Below are positions 37,030 to 44,733 of a DNA stretch of 64,000 nt, one piece after another (the first letter of the stretch is position 1; the number at the start of each line of letters is the position of its first letter). Location of the stretch: contig CAVQFB010000002.1 of NCBI GenBank assembly GCA_963711675.1, positions 124,001-188,000 on the forward strand, read 5' to 3'. The notes beneath the pieces were generated by a model. That model made no database searches, had not been told where the DNA came from, and was given only the letters and a program-made list of their open reading frames with translations. Source of the stretch: CAVQFB01 sp963711675 (lineage in GTDB: Bacteria > Acidobacteriota > Terriglobia > Terriglobales > Acidobacteriaceae). The position numbers were made by a program, and so were the translations under genes.

Positions 37030-37502
37030 GCCGTACTGCCACATATCACACCACCGTCAAGTGGACGGGGGAGCACTGGGGACATATCGCGATGGGCAAT
37101 GGCCCCGAGATGACGTTCTCCGCTCCACCTGACGCGCAAGGACACGCGGGTGTCCTGACTCCGGAAGACGCCTTTGTGGCCGCGGCGAACACCTGCGTGA
37201 TGATGATGTTCATCTGGGCGGCGGAACGCTTCCAGCTCAAGCTCCTCTCGTATGAATGCCGCACTGAAGGCACCAAGCTGATTGAACTAGATCGCACAGA
37301 GATCTTTACCAAGCTGTGCTTTCGTCCCGTGATTCGGGTGGCCCTCAATGGGGAGCGGAAGGAGACTCTGGAAGCTCGAATCCGGCGCGCCTTGCAAGCC
37401 GCGCAGAAGTACAGCTTGGTGGCTAACTCGATCAAATCCGAGATCGCTATCGAACCGGAAATCATCGTCGTGGACCGCAACTTCAGGCCAGCGTCAGCGT
37501 AG
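37026..37502 (+). CDS. OsmC/Ohr family protein
   Basis: A 158-residue OsmC-type protein. OsmC/Ohr enzymes reduce organic hydroperoxides with a reactive Cys pair, often fed by lipoyl proteins. Here LTPEDAFVAAANTCVMMMF holds the peroxidatic Cys and LLSYECRTEG a second Cys on the neighbouring helix/strand, spaced about as in OsmC. The start ATG 37026 overlaps the stop of the previous gene as ATGA, behind GCGAGGAGGAG. As the last gene of the coupled operon with a lipoyl carrier and a thioredoxin, it could be the terminal peroxidase, since Ohr is known to be reduced by lipoylated proteins; that link is inference. Confidence 0.88.
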   Translation: MSRTATYHTTVKWTGEHWGHIAMGNGPEMTFSAPPDAQGHAGVLTPEDAFVAAANTCVMMMFIWAAERFQLKLLSYECRTEGTKLIELDRTEIFTKLCFRPVIRVALNGERKETLEARIRRALQAAQKYSLVANSIKSEIAIEPEIIVVDRNFRPASA

Positions 37503-37572
37503 GTGGCAAGCGACGTGCCATATAGGGCAGCAATCTGGCGGCGGTCGGTCACTTGTGTACACCTGTGGCCGC

Positions 37573-38316
37573 TCAGTTCACCGCGTTTGACGGCGTCATC
37601 ATAGCTGCCAGCATGTCATCCTGCGCTGTTAGACGATCCTCGCTCATGCTGTGGGCGTAAATTCTGAGCGTAGTAGCGACGTCGCTGTGGCGGAGCATCT
37701 TCTGCAGCGTCTTCACGTCTGTCCCTTTCCGGACGAGGAAGCTCGCCAAGCTATGACGCAGGTTGTGGAACCCGAAGCGGACCTTCTCGCCTTCCTTGAG
37801 CACGCCCGCCTTCACCGCAGCCGGACGGAGATGATCTTCAACCAGCATGTTGGCGACGCGCGGTTGCTTGCCCTTTAGCCGGGTGCTGGCAAAAACCCAG
37901 TCCGTTGCCTGAGCGTAAGGAGTCTGCTCCTGCCACTGGCGAATGAAGCCTGCAAGTAGCGGGGCCAATGGAACTGGAGCCTTGCTAGCAGCACTCTTCG
38001 GCTTACCAACTTTCCCGCCCGTCCACGAGCGGCGGACGAAAACCTGCTGGCTGTCGTAGTCCACATCTGCCCACTGCAAACCAAGGCATTCGGAAATGCG
38101 CAACCCCGTAGCCGCGATGAGGAGTGTGAGGGTCCTCTCCGGCTGAGGCATCGCCATGAGAATCTTGAAGCATTGCTCCGGCGTGATGATCTTCGCCTCG
38201 TATTCCGACGGGGCGGGGCCGTGATAAATTCTTGTTTCATTTGGAATGAAGCGGCACCGGGTTCTCATAGTCGGCTCTCTCTCACCGATTGCGGCCACGG
38301 CGCTTTTAATGGCCAT
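37573..38316 (-). CDS. Tyrosine integrase of the island, N-terminally truncated
   Basis: A 247-residue remnant covering the catalytic domain of a tyrosine integrase. Visible are Arg in ATGLRISECLGLQW, Lys region WTGGKVGKPKS, His-Leu-Arg in FHNLRHSLASFL, His in KMLRHSDVATTLR and Tyr in RIYAHSMSEDR. Phage and island integrases are usually 350-420 residues with an arm-binding and a core-binding domain; both are missing. Homology appears to begin near PNETRIYHGP (about 38250), where the start of the divergent TlpA-like gene takes over, so a deletion has probably joined the two. It faces the tRNA. Start of the remaining frame ATG 38316 or 38268. Confidence 0.85.
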   Translation of the reverse strand: MAIKSAVAAIGEREPTMRTRCRFIPNETRIYHGPAPSEYEAKIITPEQCFKILMAMPQPERTLTLLIAATGLRISECLGLQWADVDYDSQQVFVRRSWTGGKVGKPKSAASKAPVPLAPLLAGFIRQWQEQTPYAQATDWVFASTRLKGKQPRVANMLVEDHLRPAAVKAGVLKEGEKVRFGFHNLRHSLASFLVRKGTDVKTLQKMLRHSDVATTLRIYAHSMSEDRLTAQDDMLAAMMTPSNAVN

Positions 38317-38986
38317 AGGTTTCTATGCCGAGCGGGTCGGCGGGCGCCTGTTTACCCTCTCCCCTCTAACCTTCGGTATCACAACAGCGTCGCTGTCGAG
38401 CGTGCCGTTCTTCATAACGCTCTTTCTTGCCGTCCGAGAACGCCGAACCTGCCACCTTGGTTGGTTAGGCAGGCTAGGGTTGTTCTTCGCATTGGTATCG
38501 TTGATTGTTCCAATGTTCTTGTTGCGCGGGACGGTTCTGGTATTGATCGGAATGCAACACCAAGCCGCCCATAATATTCCTGCTCCGCTGTTTCAAGCAC
38601 GTGATCTCAATGGGAAGATGCAGTGCCTCGGTGATCATCGAGGGGAGGTTGTGCTCGTTAACGTCTGGGCGACCTGGTGCGTTCATTGCCTCTCAGAAAT
38701 GCCTAAACTCGATCGCCTCTTCCGGGAGCACCAAAATCAGGGTTTGATGGTGTTCGGCCTTTCTAACGAAGACGCCACGATCCAGCGAAAGGGACTGACT
38801 GGCGTGCAGGTGACCTACCCTCTTCTCACCTATCATGGTCGAATCCCTGCGCTGTATCGCTATGTCGCGCTTTATCCGACAACCTTCGTCATTGATCGCC
38901 GAGGAATCTTGCAACCCGCCATCAGCGACCATCGGTCCGATAAGCTGGAAAGTACGGTCATTGACCTGCTCAACAGGAGGCCCTGA
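38246..38986 (+). CDS. Membrane-anchored TlpA/ResA-like thiol-disulfide oxidoreductase
   Basis: A 246-residue protein. Residues 1-110 hold three membrane segments (SLSPIAATALLMAIGFYA, LSSVPFFITLFLAV, LGLFFALVSLIVPMFLL). From about 115 a periplasmic thioredoxin domain follows: IPAPLFQARDLNGKMQCLGD, VVLVNVWATWCVHCLSEMPK with active site C-V-H-C, and ALYPTTFVIDRRGILQP with the cis-Pro. TlpA/ResA proteins reduce disulfides, for example in cytochrome c maturation or copper-site assembly; here the nearby multicopper oxidase is a possible client, which is inference. The start ATG 38246 overlaps the truncated integrase on the other strand. Confidence 0.82.
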   Translation: MKRHRVLIVGSLSPIAATALLMAIGFYAERVGGRLFTLSPLTFGITTASLSSVPFFITLFLAVRERRTCHLGWLGRLGLFFALVSLIVPMFLLRGTVLVLIGMQHQAAHNIPAPLFQARDLNGKMQCLGDHRGEVVLVNVWATWCVHCLSEMPKLDRLFREHQNQGLMVFGLSNEDATIQRKGLTGVQVTYPLLTYHGRIPALYRYVALYPTTFVIDRRGILQPAISDHRSDKLESTVIDLLNRRP

Positions 38987-39136
38987 TAAGAGTTTCCCGT
39001 CTCTGCGAGCTGGCGTAACATCCCCATATCACTTACTGACCACCAGTCAAAACGTGAAATCGCCTGGTTTCAGAAGTTACGCCAATCTGCGCTAGGAAAA
39101 TTAAGGCTTTTCGGTCAGTAGATGGCCTTTGCTTCC

Positions 39137-39785
39137 TTAATCGAGCGTATCGAGTTTTCGCCGAAGGATCTTTCCCGTACTCGTTTTGGGCAGATCTTCG
39201 ACGAATTGAACCGAGAGTGGCACCTTGTATGCAGCGAGATGTCCGCGACAGAAGTCGATGATCGAGATTTCTTCCCCCGCGGTGTCGCGTTTCAAAACCA
39301 CGTAGGCTTTCGGCACCTCGCCCTTGATCGGATCACGCTGTCTTCCGACAGCGACCATTGCAACCGCGGGATGCATCGCGACGACTCGCTCAACCTCGGC
39401 AGGATAAACCTTGTAGCCGCCGCTGATGATCATATCTTTTTTTCGATCAGCGACGAATAGGTAGCCATCTCTATCCATATGCGCAAGGTCGCCTGTGTGC
39501 ATCCAACCGTCCGCCTCGATTGTTTCGCGCGTGCTTGCTGCGTTCCCGTAATAGCCTTGCATGACGATAGGCCCTCGCACCATCAACTCGCCGACCTCTC
39601 CTCTCGACACAGTTTGGGAACAGTTTAATGGGTCAGCGACGCGGCACTCGACTCCCGGCAACGCAATCCAATCGATCCCAACCGGCTCGGGGCGTACAGC
39701 GGATGAGTCGTGCCACATCCACCAAGTTCAGTCATGCCCCAGATTTCCAGCAGGGGACAGCCAAATAGTTCCTCGACCATCGATG
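39137..39785 (-). pseudogene. C-terminal fragment of an AMP-dependent acyl-CoA ligase
   Basis: Only the C-terminal third of a ligase is present: FGCPLLEIWGMTELGG, then (after a frame break near 39672) LPGVECRVADP, VMQGYYGNAASTRETIEADG, WMHTGDLAHMDRDGYLFVAD, RKKDMIISGGYKVYPAEVE and the terminal PKTSTGKILRRKL with the catalytic Lys. The ATP-binding P-loop and the first 300 or more residues are absent. At about 39780 the homology ends and the coding tail of another gene (DUF1579-like) begins in a different frame, so a deletion has joined two broken genes. The fragment cannot be active. Confidence 0.85.
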
Positions 39786-40216
39786 ACGAACTGTTTGCCA
39801 TCCCAGTTCATCGTTATGTCATTCTGCGCACCCTTGACATCACATGTGTACGGCAGCAAGTTGCGACATTCCATCCCGTGGAAACTTTTGTTCGCGGTAT
39901 TCCACCAGAGGATCCCGAGAAGAGAGAGAGCACCTTCAGGCGTGCGCAGGTGCTCCTCTTCCAACAACGTGAACCCTCCTGGCCCCATTCGCCAGGTTTC
40001 TTCTCCGGTGTTGGCCAGGCCATTGGGCGTCGTAGAGTTAGGCTCAAACCTCACATTGAGAGACCACTCTCCCTCCAGAGCTTTGGTGAGTCCCACAATT
40101 TCAGAGGATGGCTGCGGGACAGATGTTAGTGACTGTGCGTTTGCACAAGCGATGGCTATTCCGCAAACACTCAGAAGACAGAGTGAAAGTGAGGCTGTTC
40201 TGAAAAGTTTCTTCAT
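39728..40216 (-). CDS. Secreted DUF1579-like protein, probably C-terminally truncated
   Basis: A protein of 162 residues from ATG 40216, with GGGAG upstream. MKKLFRTASLSLCLLSVCGI begins a signal peptide ending near ANAQS. The mature domain, LEGEWSLNVRFEPNS, GEETWRMGPGGFTLLEEE, WWNTANKSFHGMECRNL, DITMNWDGKQFV, looks like the beta-rich DUF1579 type, whose function is unknown. The last 14 residues (GTIWLSPAGNLGHD) are out-of-frame translation of the ligase remnant, so the true C-terminus has been lost in a deletion at about 39780. Confidence 0.65.
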   Translation of the reverse strand: MKKLFRTASLSLCLLSVCGIAIACANAQSLTSVPQPSSEIVGLTKALEGEWSLNVRFEPNSTTPNGLANTGEETWRMGPGGFTLLEEEHLRTPEGALSLLGILWWNTANKSFHGMECRNLLPYTCDVKGAQNDITMNWDGKQFVIDGRGTIWLSPAGNLGHD

Positions 40217-40303
40217 GTTTGGCTCCCTTGGCCACAACGAAGTTTGGTTCGAAACGATAATCATTGCTCAATTCGCGAGTTCGATCGCCAACGCTCCACG
40301 TTT

Positions 40304-40993
40304 CTAGCCGACCATGTTCGCGGCAAAATGCTGCCAGAGTGGCGTGCGACTACCGAAGTAAACCAAATAGAGAGAAACGACGATGATCGTGGCACCGAAT
40401 CCGAAAGCCGGATGCACCCTGCGGTTCCTTATCGAATCAAACAATACGACTGCGGTCACTAGTGAGGTCCAAAAACCTAGGATCATGATGTTGCTTCCAA
40501 TTCCGGCCCAGACAAACAGGCGGACAATTGGATTCGGAAGCATGCAGAACGTAGCCAGAAGCATCAGGCGCTTGTGGTAGCCAGTGCGGTTTCTCAACCA
40601 GACGCCGAATGCCACGAGGGATGCAAACAGAGCCATCTGCGTGAGTTCGAGCGCAAGCACGGTCAGGACGCTGGAAACGAACTCAGAGTGCGCCCGCACT
40701 TCGCGTCTTGCTGCGAGCACGGTTGCGGTACACGCCATCAGAACGACAAATACGGCATAACCTGCTCCGAATGCCCCCAGAATTCTGTGTGTACGGATGC
40801 GATTCGAAGTGATGAAGAAGGTCTGAAACGCGAACAAAGCGATCCAGCCAGTCATCACCGCCGAATGAACGTGCAGAAATATCGTGAGGTCGGCTGTTTT
40901 AAATAATGTATGGAGGTAGTAGGTGCGCGAGAAACCGATAAAAACGAGAAGTACAATTGATACCGCCAACCAAGCGAAAAAGTGACGCTCGGC
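40304..40993 (-). pseudogene. Multi-pass membrane protein, 5' end cut by IS insertion
   Basis: About 230 residues remain, beginning AERHFFAWLAVSIVLLVFIG at the left edge of the IS element. Six or seven hydrophobic segments follow (AVMTGWIALFAFQTFFI, GAFGAGYAVFVVLMACTATV, LELTQMALFASLVAFGVWL, IMILGFWTSLVTAVVLF, TIIVVSLYLVYFG), with the conserved HVHSAVMTGW and HRILG motifs seen in an uncharacterised membrane family. The reading frame runs on for 97 codons into the IS, but that part is antisense to the transposase. Only the short N-terminus and promoter were lost, so weak expression from the IS cannot be excluded. Confidence 0.65.
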
Positions 40994-41075
40994 TGACCTG
41001 CCCCCCGAAAAGTAGTCCAGCGGAAATGTGACTTCTCCATTTAGGATGGCCCGCTCAGGGCCAAGAGGAGGAGTC

Positions 41076-41342
41076 GTGCGCAAGAGTCGCTTTAACGAAG
41101 AACAGATCATCGCCATCCTGAAGGAGGCGGAGGCGGGGATAGCACCCGACGAGCTGTGCCGGCGGCACGGGATCACACGCGGGAGCCTGTATCGGTGGAA
41201 GGCGAAGTACGGCGGGATGGAAGTGAGCGAGGCGCGGCGACTGCGGCAACTGGAGGAGGAAAACCGACAGCTGAAGCACGCCGTAGCCGAACTGCTGCTG
41301 GACAAACGAGCATTGCAGGCGGTGGTCACAAAAAAGTGGTAG
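41076..41342 (+). CDS. IS3-family transposase OrfA
   Basis: An 88-residue OrfA from GTG 41076 with AGGAGGAG just upstream. FNEEQIIAILKEAEAGIAPD, then LCRRHGITRGSLYRWKAKYG is the helix-turn-helix of IS3 OrfA, and residues 52-80 (ARRLRQLEEENRQLKHAVAE) form the leucine zipper. Near its end is the -1 slippery heptamer A AAA AAG in frame, through which ribosomes can pass into OrfB to make the full OrfAB transposase. Confidence 0.92.
   Translation: MRKSRFNEEQIIAILKEAEAGIAPDELCRRHGITRGSLYRWKAKYGGMEVSEARRLRQLEEENRQLKHAVAELLLDKRALQAVVTKKW
41330..41336 (+). other. A AAA AAG slippery site for -1 frameshift
   Basis: The codons ACA AAA AAG of OrfA contain the canonical heptamer A_AAA_AAG, and the OrfB frame is -1 relative to OrfA and open across this point. 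This is the standard IS3-family device for producing the fused transposase. Confidence 0.8.
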
Positions 41343-41374
41343 GCCCGCAGATGCAGAGGCAGGCGGTGGGAGTG

Positions 41375-42226
41375 ATGCGCTCGGAAGCTGTGGTTTCGGA
41401 GCGACGCGCCTGCGGGCTAGTGAAGGCACATCGGGCGACATGCCGGTATCGGCGGCGCAGGGTCGAAGATCCGCGTTTGCGGGAGCGATTGCGCGAGCTG
41501 GCGGCGACCCGGCGACGGTTTGGCTATCGGCGGCTCAAGATCCTGCTGCAGCGCGAGGGCTTCGCCGTGAACCATAAACGGGTGTACCGACTGTACGTGG
41601 AGGAGAAGCTGGGACTGCGGCGGAAGCGAGCACGGCGGAGGATGCCGACGACCGCCGCACGCGTGCCCCTGCAGCTCCCGGTGCGCCCCGACGAGGTCTG
41701 GACCATGGACTTCACCCAGGATGCGTTCGCTAGTGGGCGCAAGTTCCGAACTCTGAACCTGATGGACGGCTTCACGCGCTACGCGCCGCGCATCGAGGTG
41801 GACACGTCGTTGCCGGGTCAGCGCGTGGTGCGAGTGCTGGAAGAACTGAAGCGAGGAGGCCGCAAGCCGGAGGCGATCGTGATCGACAACGGAAGCGAGT
41901 TTACCAGTCAGGTGATGGATCAATGGGCGTACGAGAACCAAGTGCAGCTGCACTTCATCACGCCCGGACGGCCCATGGAGAACGGCTTCATCGAGAGCTT
42001 CAACGGCAAGTTCCGCGACGAGTGTCTGAACGAGAACTGGTTCCTCGATCTGGCCGACGCGCGGGAGAAGATCGAGACCTGGCGGTGCGACTACAACCAA
42101 GTGCGGCCGCACTCGGCGCTCGGTTATCTCACGCCCGCGGAGTTTGCGCAGAGGAGCGCGGCTTCGTCCGGCTGCGCTCGCATGGCTCCGCCGGACGAAG
42201 CCGCTTCTCAGGTGGTGAGAGGGTGA
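41375..42226 (+). CDS. IS3-family transposase OrfB (DDE domain)
   Basis: The catalytic part of the transposase, 283 residues if counted from ATG 41375, or part of an OrfAB fusion starting at 41076. It begins with the HTH_21 region RRFGYRRLKILLQREGFAVN and KRVYRLYVEEKLGLRRKR. The rve integrase core has D in VWTMDFTQDAF, D in IVIDNGSEFTS and E in NGFIESFNGKFRDECLNE, spaced as a DDE triad, followed by NQVRPHSALGYLTPAEF. All catalytic residues are present, so the element may still be active. No frameshift or stop interrupts it. Confidence 0.93.
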   Translation: MRSEAVVSERRACGLVKAHRATCRYRRRRVEDPRLRERLRELAATRRRFGYRRLKILLQREGFAVNHKRVYRLYVEEKLGLRRKRARRRMPTTAARVPLQLPVRPDEVWTMDFTQDAFASGRKFRTLNLMDGFTRYAPRIEVDTSLPGQRVVRVLEELKRGGRKPEAIVIDNGSEFTSQVMDQWAYENQVQLHFITPGRPMENGFIESFNGKFRDECLNENWFLDLADAREKIETWRCDYNQVRPHSALGYLTPAEFAQRSAASSGCARMAPPDEAASQVVRG

Positions 42227-42450
42227 TTGCAGGTGTAGCGTTGGAGAACCAGAAACCGGAGAAAGTCTCATATCCCTGGACTAAAGATGGGGGTGTACGC
42301 GGGCAGCTACAGGAAGAGTTGTCGCTTTTGTTACCATAACGATTCGTTTCCGCGAGTTGCTGGCCTATGCCCGGGGAGATGGCCGGCCTACCGATCCAAA
42401 GACCTGGGACGGAAAAGTGGTTCTTACCGGCGATTGACTCGCCATTTCAA

Positions 42451-42948
42451 TCACTGGCAGACGATTTTCCCTTGCGTCAGACCAGTGATCGTTTTATCGG
42501 AAAGTCCGGGTTGGTAGCGTTCATAGGCGACGGAATAGGCATCCGTGTTCTCGCCCTTCGCTCCGGGCGATCCCGTCACAATCACCACGATGGTTCGGTC
42601 CGCATTGTAAAAAAGATCTTGCGAACGTGCGGAGTCATAACCATGAGCCGTCTTGAACCCGGTCAGATGCGACGCATACCATGCAACGGTCGCGGCAACG
42701 GTCGCGTTGGCCTTACTGTAGTTCTTCGAAAAGATGTAATAGATGAGCGGGTACATGTTCCCCTGCATCTTGCTTTTGCAAACCATCGCGTCGGGGAGTT
42801 TCGTTGGCTCATTCCCCCCGTACTTAGTCACGGTCGTCGGAATCACCGGAAGGCCTGTCAGCGGATCGTTAGTAAGTACTTTTGCTTGACCTGCGGCGTT
42901 CGCCAAGCTGAGAACAAGGATTGCCGCGACCACTAGTGCATTCTTCAT
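42451..42948 (-). CDS. Secreted protein of unknown function
   Basis: A 165-residue exported protein from ATG 42948, with GGAG seven bases upstream; an ATG at 42960 overlaps that site. MKNALVVAAILVLSLANAAG is a signal peptide. The mature part has no recognised domain: LTNDPLTGLPVIPTTVTKYG, a segment with two Cys (AMVCKSKMQGNMY and the C-terminal KIVCQ), ATVAATVAWYASHLTGFKTA, DLFYNADRTIVVIVTGSPGA. The 'WYASHLTGFK' and 'F.NAD.T..V.VTG.PG' phrases recall small periplasmic domains in other acidobacteria. It closes the minus-strand envelope cluster of the island. Confidence 0.7.
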   Translation of the reverse strand: MKNALVVAAILVLSLANAAGQAKVLTNDPLTGLPVIPTTVTKYGGNEPTKLPDAMVCKSKMQGNMYPLIYYIFSKNYSKANATVAATVAWYASHLTGFKTAHGYDSARSQDLFYNADRTIVVIVTGSPGAKGENTDAYSVAYERYQPGLSDKTITGLTQGKIVCQ

Positions 42949-43044
42949 CGATTTCTCCATTCCGATGTGTGACCGCCATATGCCTTTATTTGGCCGAAAC
43001 TGCTACAACATCACCGTCGTGCTTCTCTGGCAACGGACTTCAGT

Positions 43045-44733
43045 TCAGTCGAGCGTCAGTTCCACTCGTCGGTTCCGCGCTCGGCCTTCGAGTGTGTCGT
43101 TCGTGTCAATCGGTGTAGAATCACCATCACCTGAGGTCGAGAGACGATTTGGATCCGCGTGATATCGGTTGACCAGCGCTTTCTTCACCGCAGCCGAACG
43201 GCGTTGCGAAAGCTCCTGGTTGTACCTGTGGCCGCCGATGTTGTCCGTATGGCCGGTGACCGTCAGCTTCCAGTCAGGACGGTTCGCCATTGCCTGCGCG
43301 ATTTCTTTCAGCACTGGTTCCGATACCGGTCGGATCACGTCGCTGTTGAAGTCAAAATTGATTCCCCACGTGATCGCTTTTCGGTTCTTCGCGAGTTGCT
43401 GCTCGATGGTGGGCTTGAGGGCGCTGGGATATGTGACCTTGATGAACCTGACCCGGAAGGCGTCATCCTGGTTGAGGTTTTCGCCAAACATCCACGAGAG
43501 CATGACCGGCGTCGCAGGATCGTCCAGAATATAAGCGTCGGTCGGCTGGTCGCGCGTTCCGAATCTTCCCCCGGTTTCAATGACCTTCATGGAGCCCTGG
43601 ACGTGAATAGCTGGAACATCAACAGGCTGATCGTTGATGATGAGGGGAAAGGCCACGTCATTGGGCTCTACCCGTTTCAAACTCCCTTTCCAAGCCAGGA
43701 GTTCCCATTCGGTGAGGGTGTCCATGTAGTCGTAGTAACCAAAAACCATCGGTAGAGTGCCGGAGGTCTTCAGCGTCTGAAACTTTCCGGCCGGTAACAG
43801 GATGCGAGAAACTCCGGGGTACAGGCCGGGCGCTTTGTCATGGTTGTCGAATACCCATCCAGTGGAGAATGCTTCGCCCTCCACGACATCTTTCCGGCAA
43901 ACTTTGTTGGCAAGAGTGGCGTGCCCTAATTGACCCTGGTCGTGCACACGAGGACGAGTTGGTCCGTCGTCGATAAAATCAAGGCTTTCGGGCAAGATAG
44001 AGATGATGGAGTCAGTCTCTTCGAGATCTCCTGCCGGTACCGACCATGAAGTAGTGAGTACTGTTTCCGGCTTGATCTGAATCCTGCCCTTCGCCAATGC
44101 GGCGGGGTCGATTTGGCCACCGCCGACCGGGCACGGAAGCGGCGTCGCGAGGCTTGAATAAGGAATATTCCGAAGCAGGTCCGGTGGCATTTCAGGGTTC
44201 CTGGCTCCGAGATCTTCGAGAATGTCTTTTGCCATACTGCCCGTCGGGGTGGAGGAACCAGTCCCGCCACCGAGAGCGCCCAGCACGCCACTGAGTGGAT
44301 TCTCGTGCGGGTTCGACGATTCCTGCGACCCCGAGTCCTTGTTTCCGCCCTGCGCGGATTGGTTTTCCCCTGAACTGCTTTTCGAAATCTTCCGACCGTT
44401 TTCGCCTGTTTCGTCCGCATGCAGGGTCGCGCTGATTTTCTGTTTCACCTTGTAGCCGAAGTACACAGCGCCGCCGATCGCTGTCACCCCGCCAAGAATG
44501 ATGACGGCAAGAATCACTATCAGGATTTTCTTCCCTGCCCCACCGGCAGCCTGAGGGGGTTGAGCCGGCGATGCCGCCACCGGCGAAACCGCCGATGGCG
44601 CGACCGGTTCCGGCCCGAGGGTGACGACACGAGCAGGCGTCCCCTTCGCCGCCGTGCCGCATGCGGGGCAGAACTTTTGCCCGCTGGAGAGCTGAGTTCC
44701 GCAATTGCCACAGTAGCTCATGGTGACACTCAT
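43045..44733 (-). CDS. Zinc-ribbon, single-pass membrane protein with OmpA C-terminal domain
   Basis: A protein of about 560 residues. I take ATG 44733 (ATGA overlap with the upstream gene) or ATG 44721 as start; the frame is open to 45141, but only inside the lipoprotein gene. YCGNCGTQLSSGQKFCPACG is a double-Cys zinc ribbon. One membrane helix follows (KILIVILAVIILGGVTAIGG), then a low-complexity Ser/Gly/Asn stretch. The middle contains a beta-rich domain with a conserved GRFGTRDQPTDAYILDDPAT. The last 120 residues are an OmpA-type peptidoglycan-binding domain: INFDFNSDVIRPVSEPVLKE, LTVTGHTDNIGGHRYNQELS, QRRSAAVKKALV and GRARNRRVEL. It probably tethers an inner-membrane assembly to the cell wall. 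Confidence 0.85.
   Translation of the reverse strand: MSVTMSYCGNCGTQLSSGQKFCPACGTAAKGTPARVVTLGPEPVAPSAVSPVAASPAQPPQAAGGAGKKILIVILAVIILGGVTAIGGAVYFGYKVKQKISATLHADETGENGRKISKSSSGENQSAQGGNKDSGSQESSNPHENPLSGVLGALGGGTGSSTPTGSMAKDILEDLGARNPEMPPDLLRNIPYSSLATPLPCPVGGGQIDPAALAKGRIQIKPETVLTTSWSVPAGDLEETDSIISILPESLDFIDDGPTRPRVHDQGQLGHATLANKVCRKDVVEGEAFSTGWVFDNHDKAPGLYPGVSRILLPAGKFQTLKTSGTLPMVFGYYDYMDTLTEWELLAWKGSLKRVEPNDVAFPLIINDQPVDVPAIHVQGSMKVIETGGRFGTRDQPTDAYILDDPATPVMLSWMFGENLNQDDAFRVRFIKVTYPSALKPTIEQQLAKNRKAITWGINFDFNSDVIRPVSEPVLKEIAQAMANRPDWKLTVTGHTDNIGGHRYNQELSQRRSAAVKKALVNRYHADPNRLSTSGDGDSTPIDTNDTLEGRARNRRVELTLD

Larger units (their letters stand above)
40994..42304 (+). mobile_element. IS3-family insertion sequence
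   Basis: Two overlapping transposase frames are framed by imperfect inverted ends. The left end TGACCTGCCCCCCGAAAAGT (40994 on) continues AGTCCAGCGGAAATGTGACT; read inward, the right end near 42298-42304 gives ACACCCCCATCTTT, then AGTCCAGGGATATGAGACTT. The shared core AGTCCAG-G--AT-TGA(G)ACTT-CTCC fixes the pairing, but the exact outer base on the right is uncertain by a few bases and I could not confirm a target duplication. It cut off the start of the membrane protein gene to its left. Confidence 0.88.

Noticed and set aside
40994..41329. 97-codon N-terminal extension of the membrane protein into the IS element
   Set aside because: It is antisense translation of the transposase OrfA region and rich in Ser/Arg as expected for such shadows.
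42343..42438. Short plus-strand fragment FRELLAYARGDGRPTDPKTW resembling the end of a CHASE2 domain
   Set aside because: Too short and ends in a stop after about 30 residues; perhaps a gene remnant, but support is insufficient.
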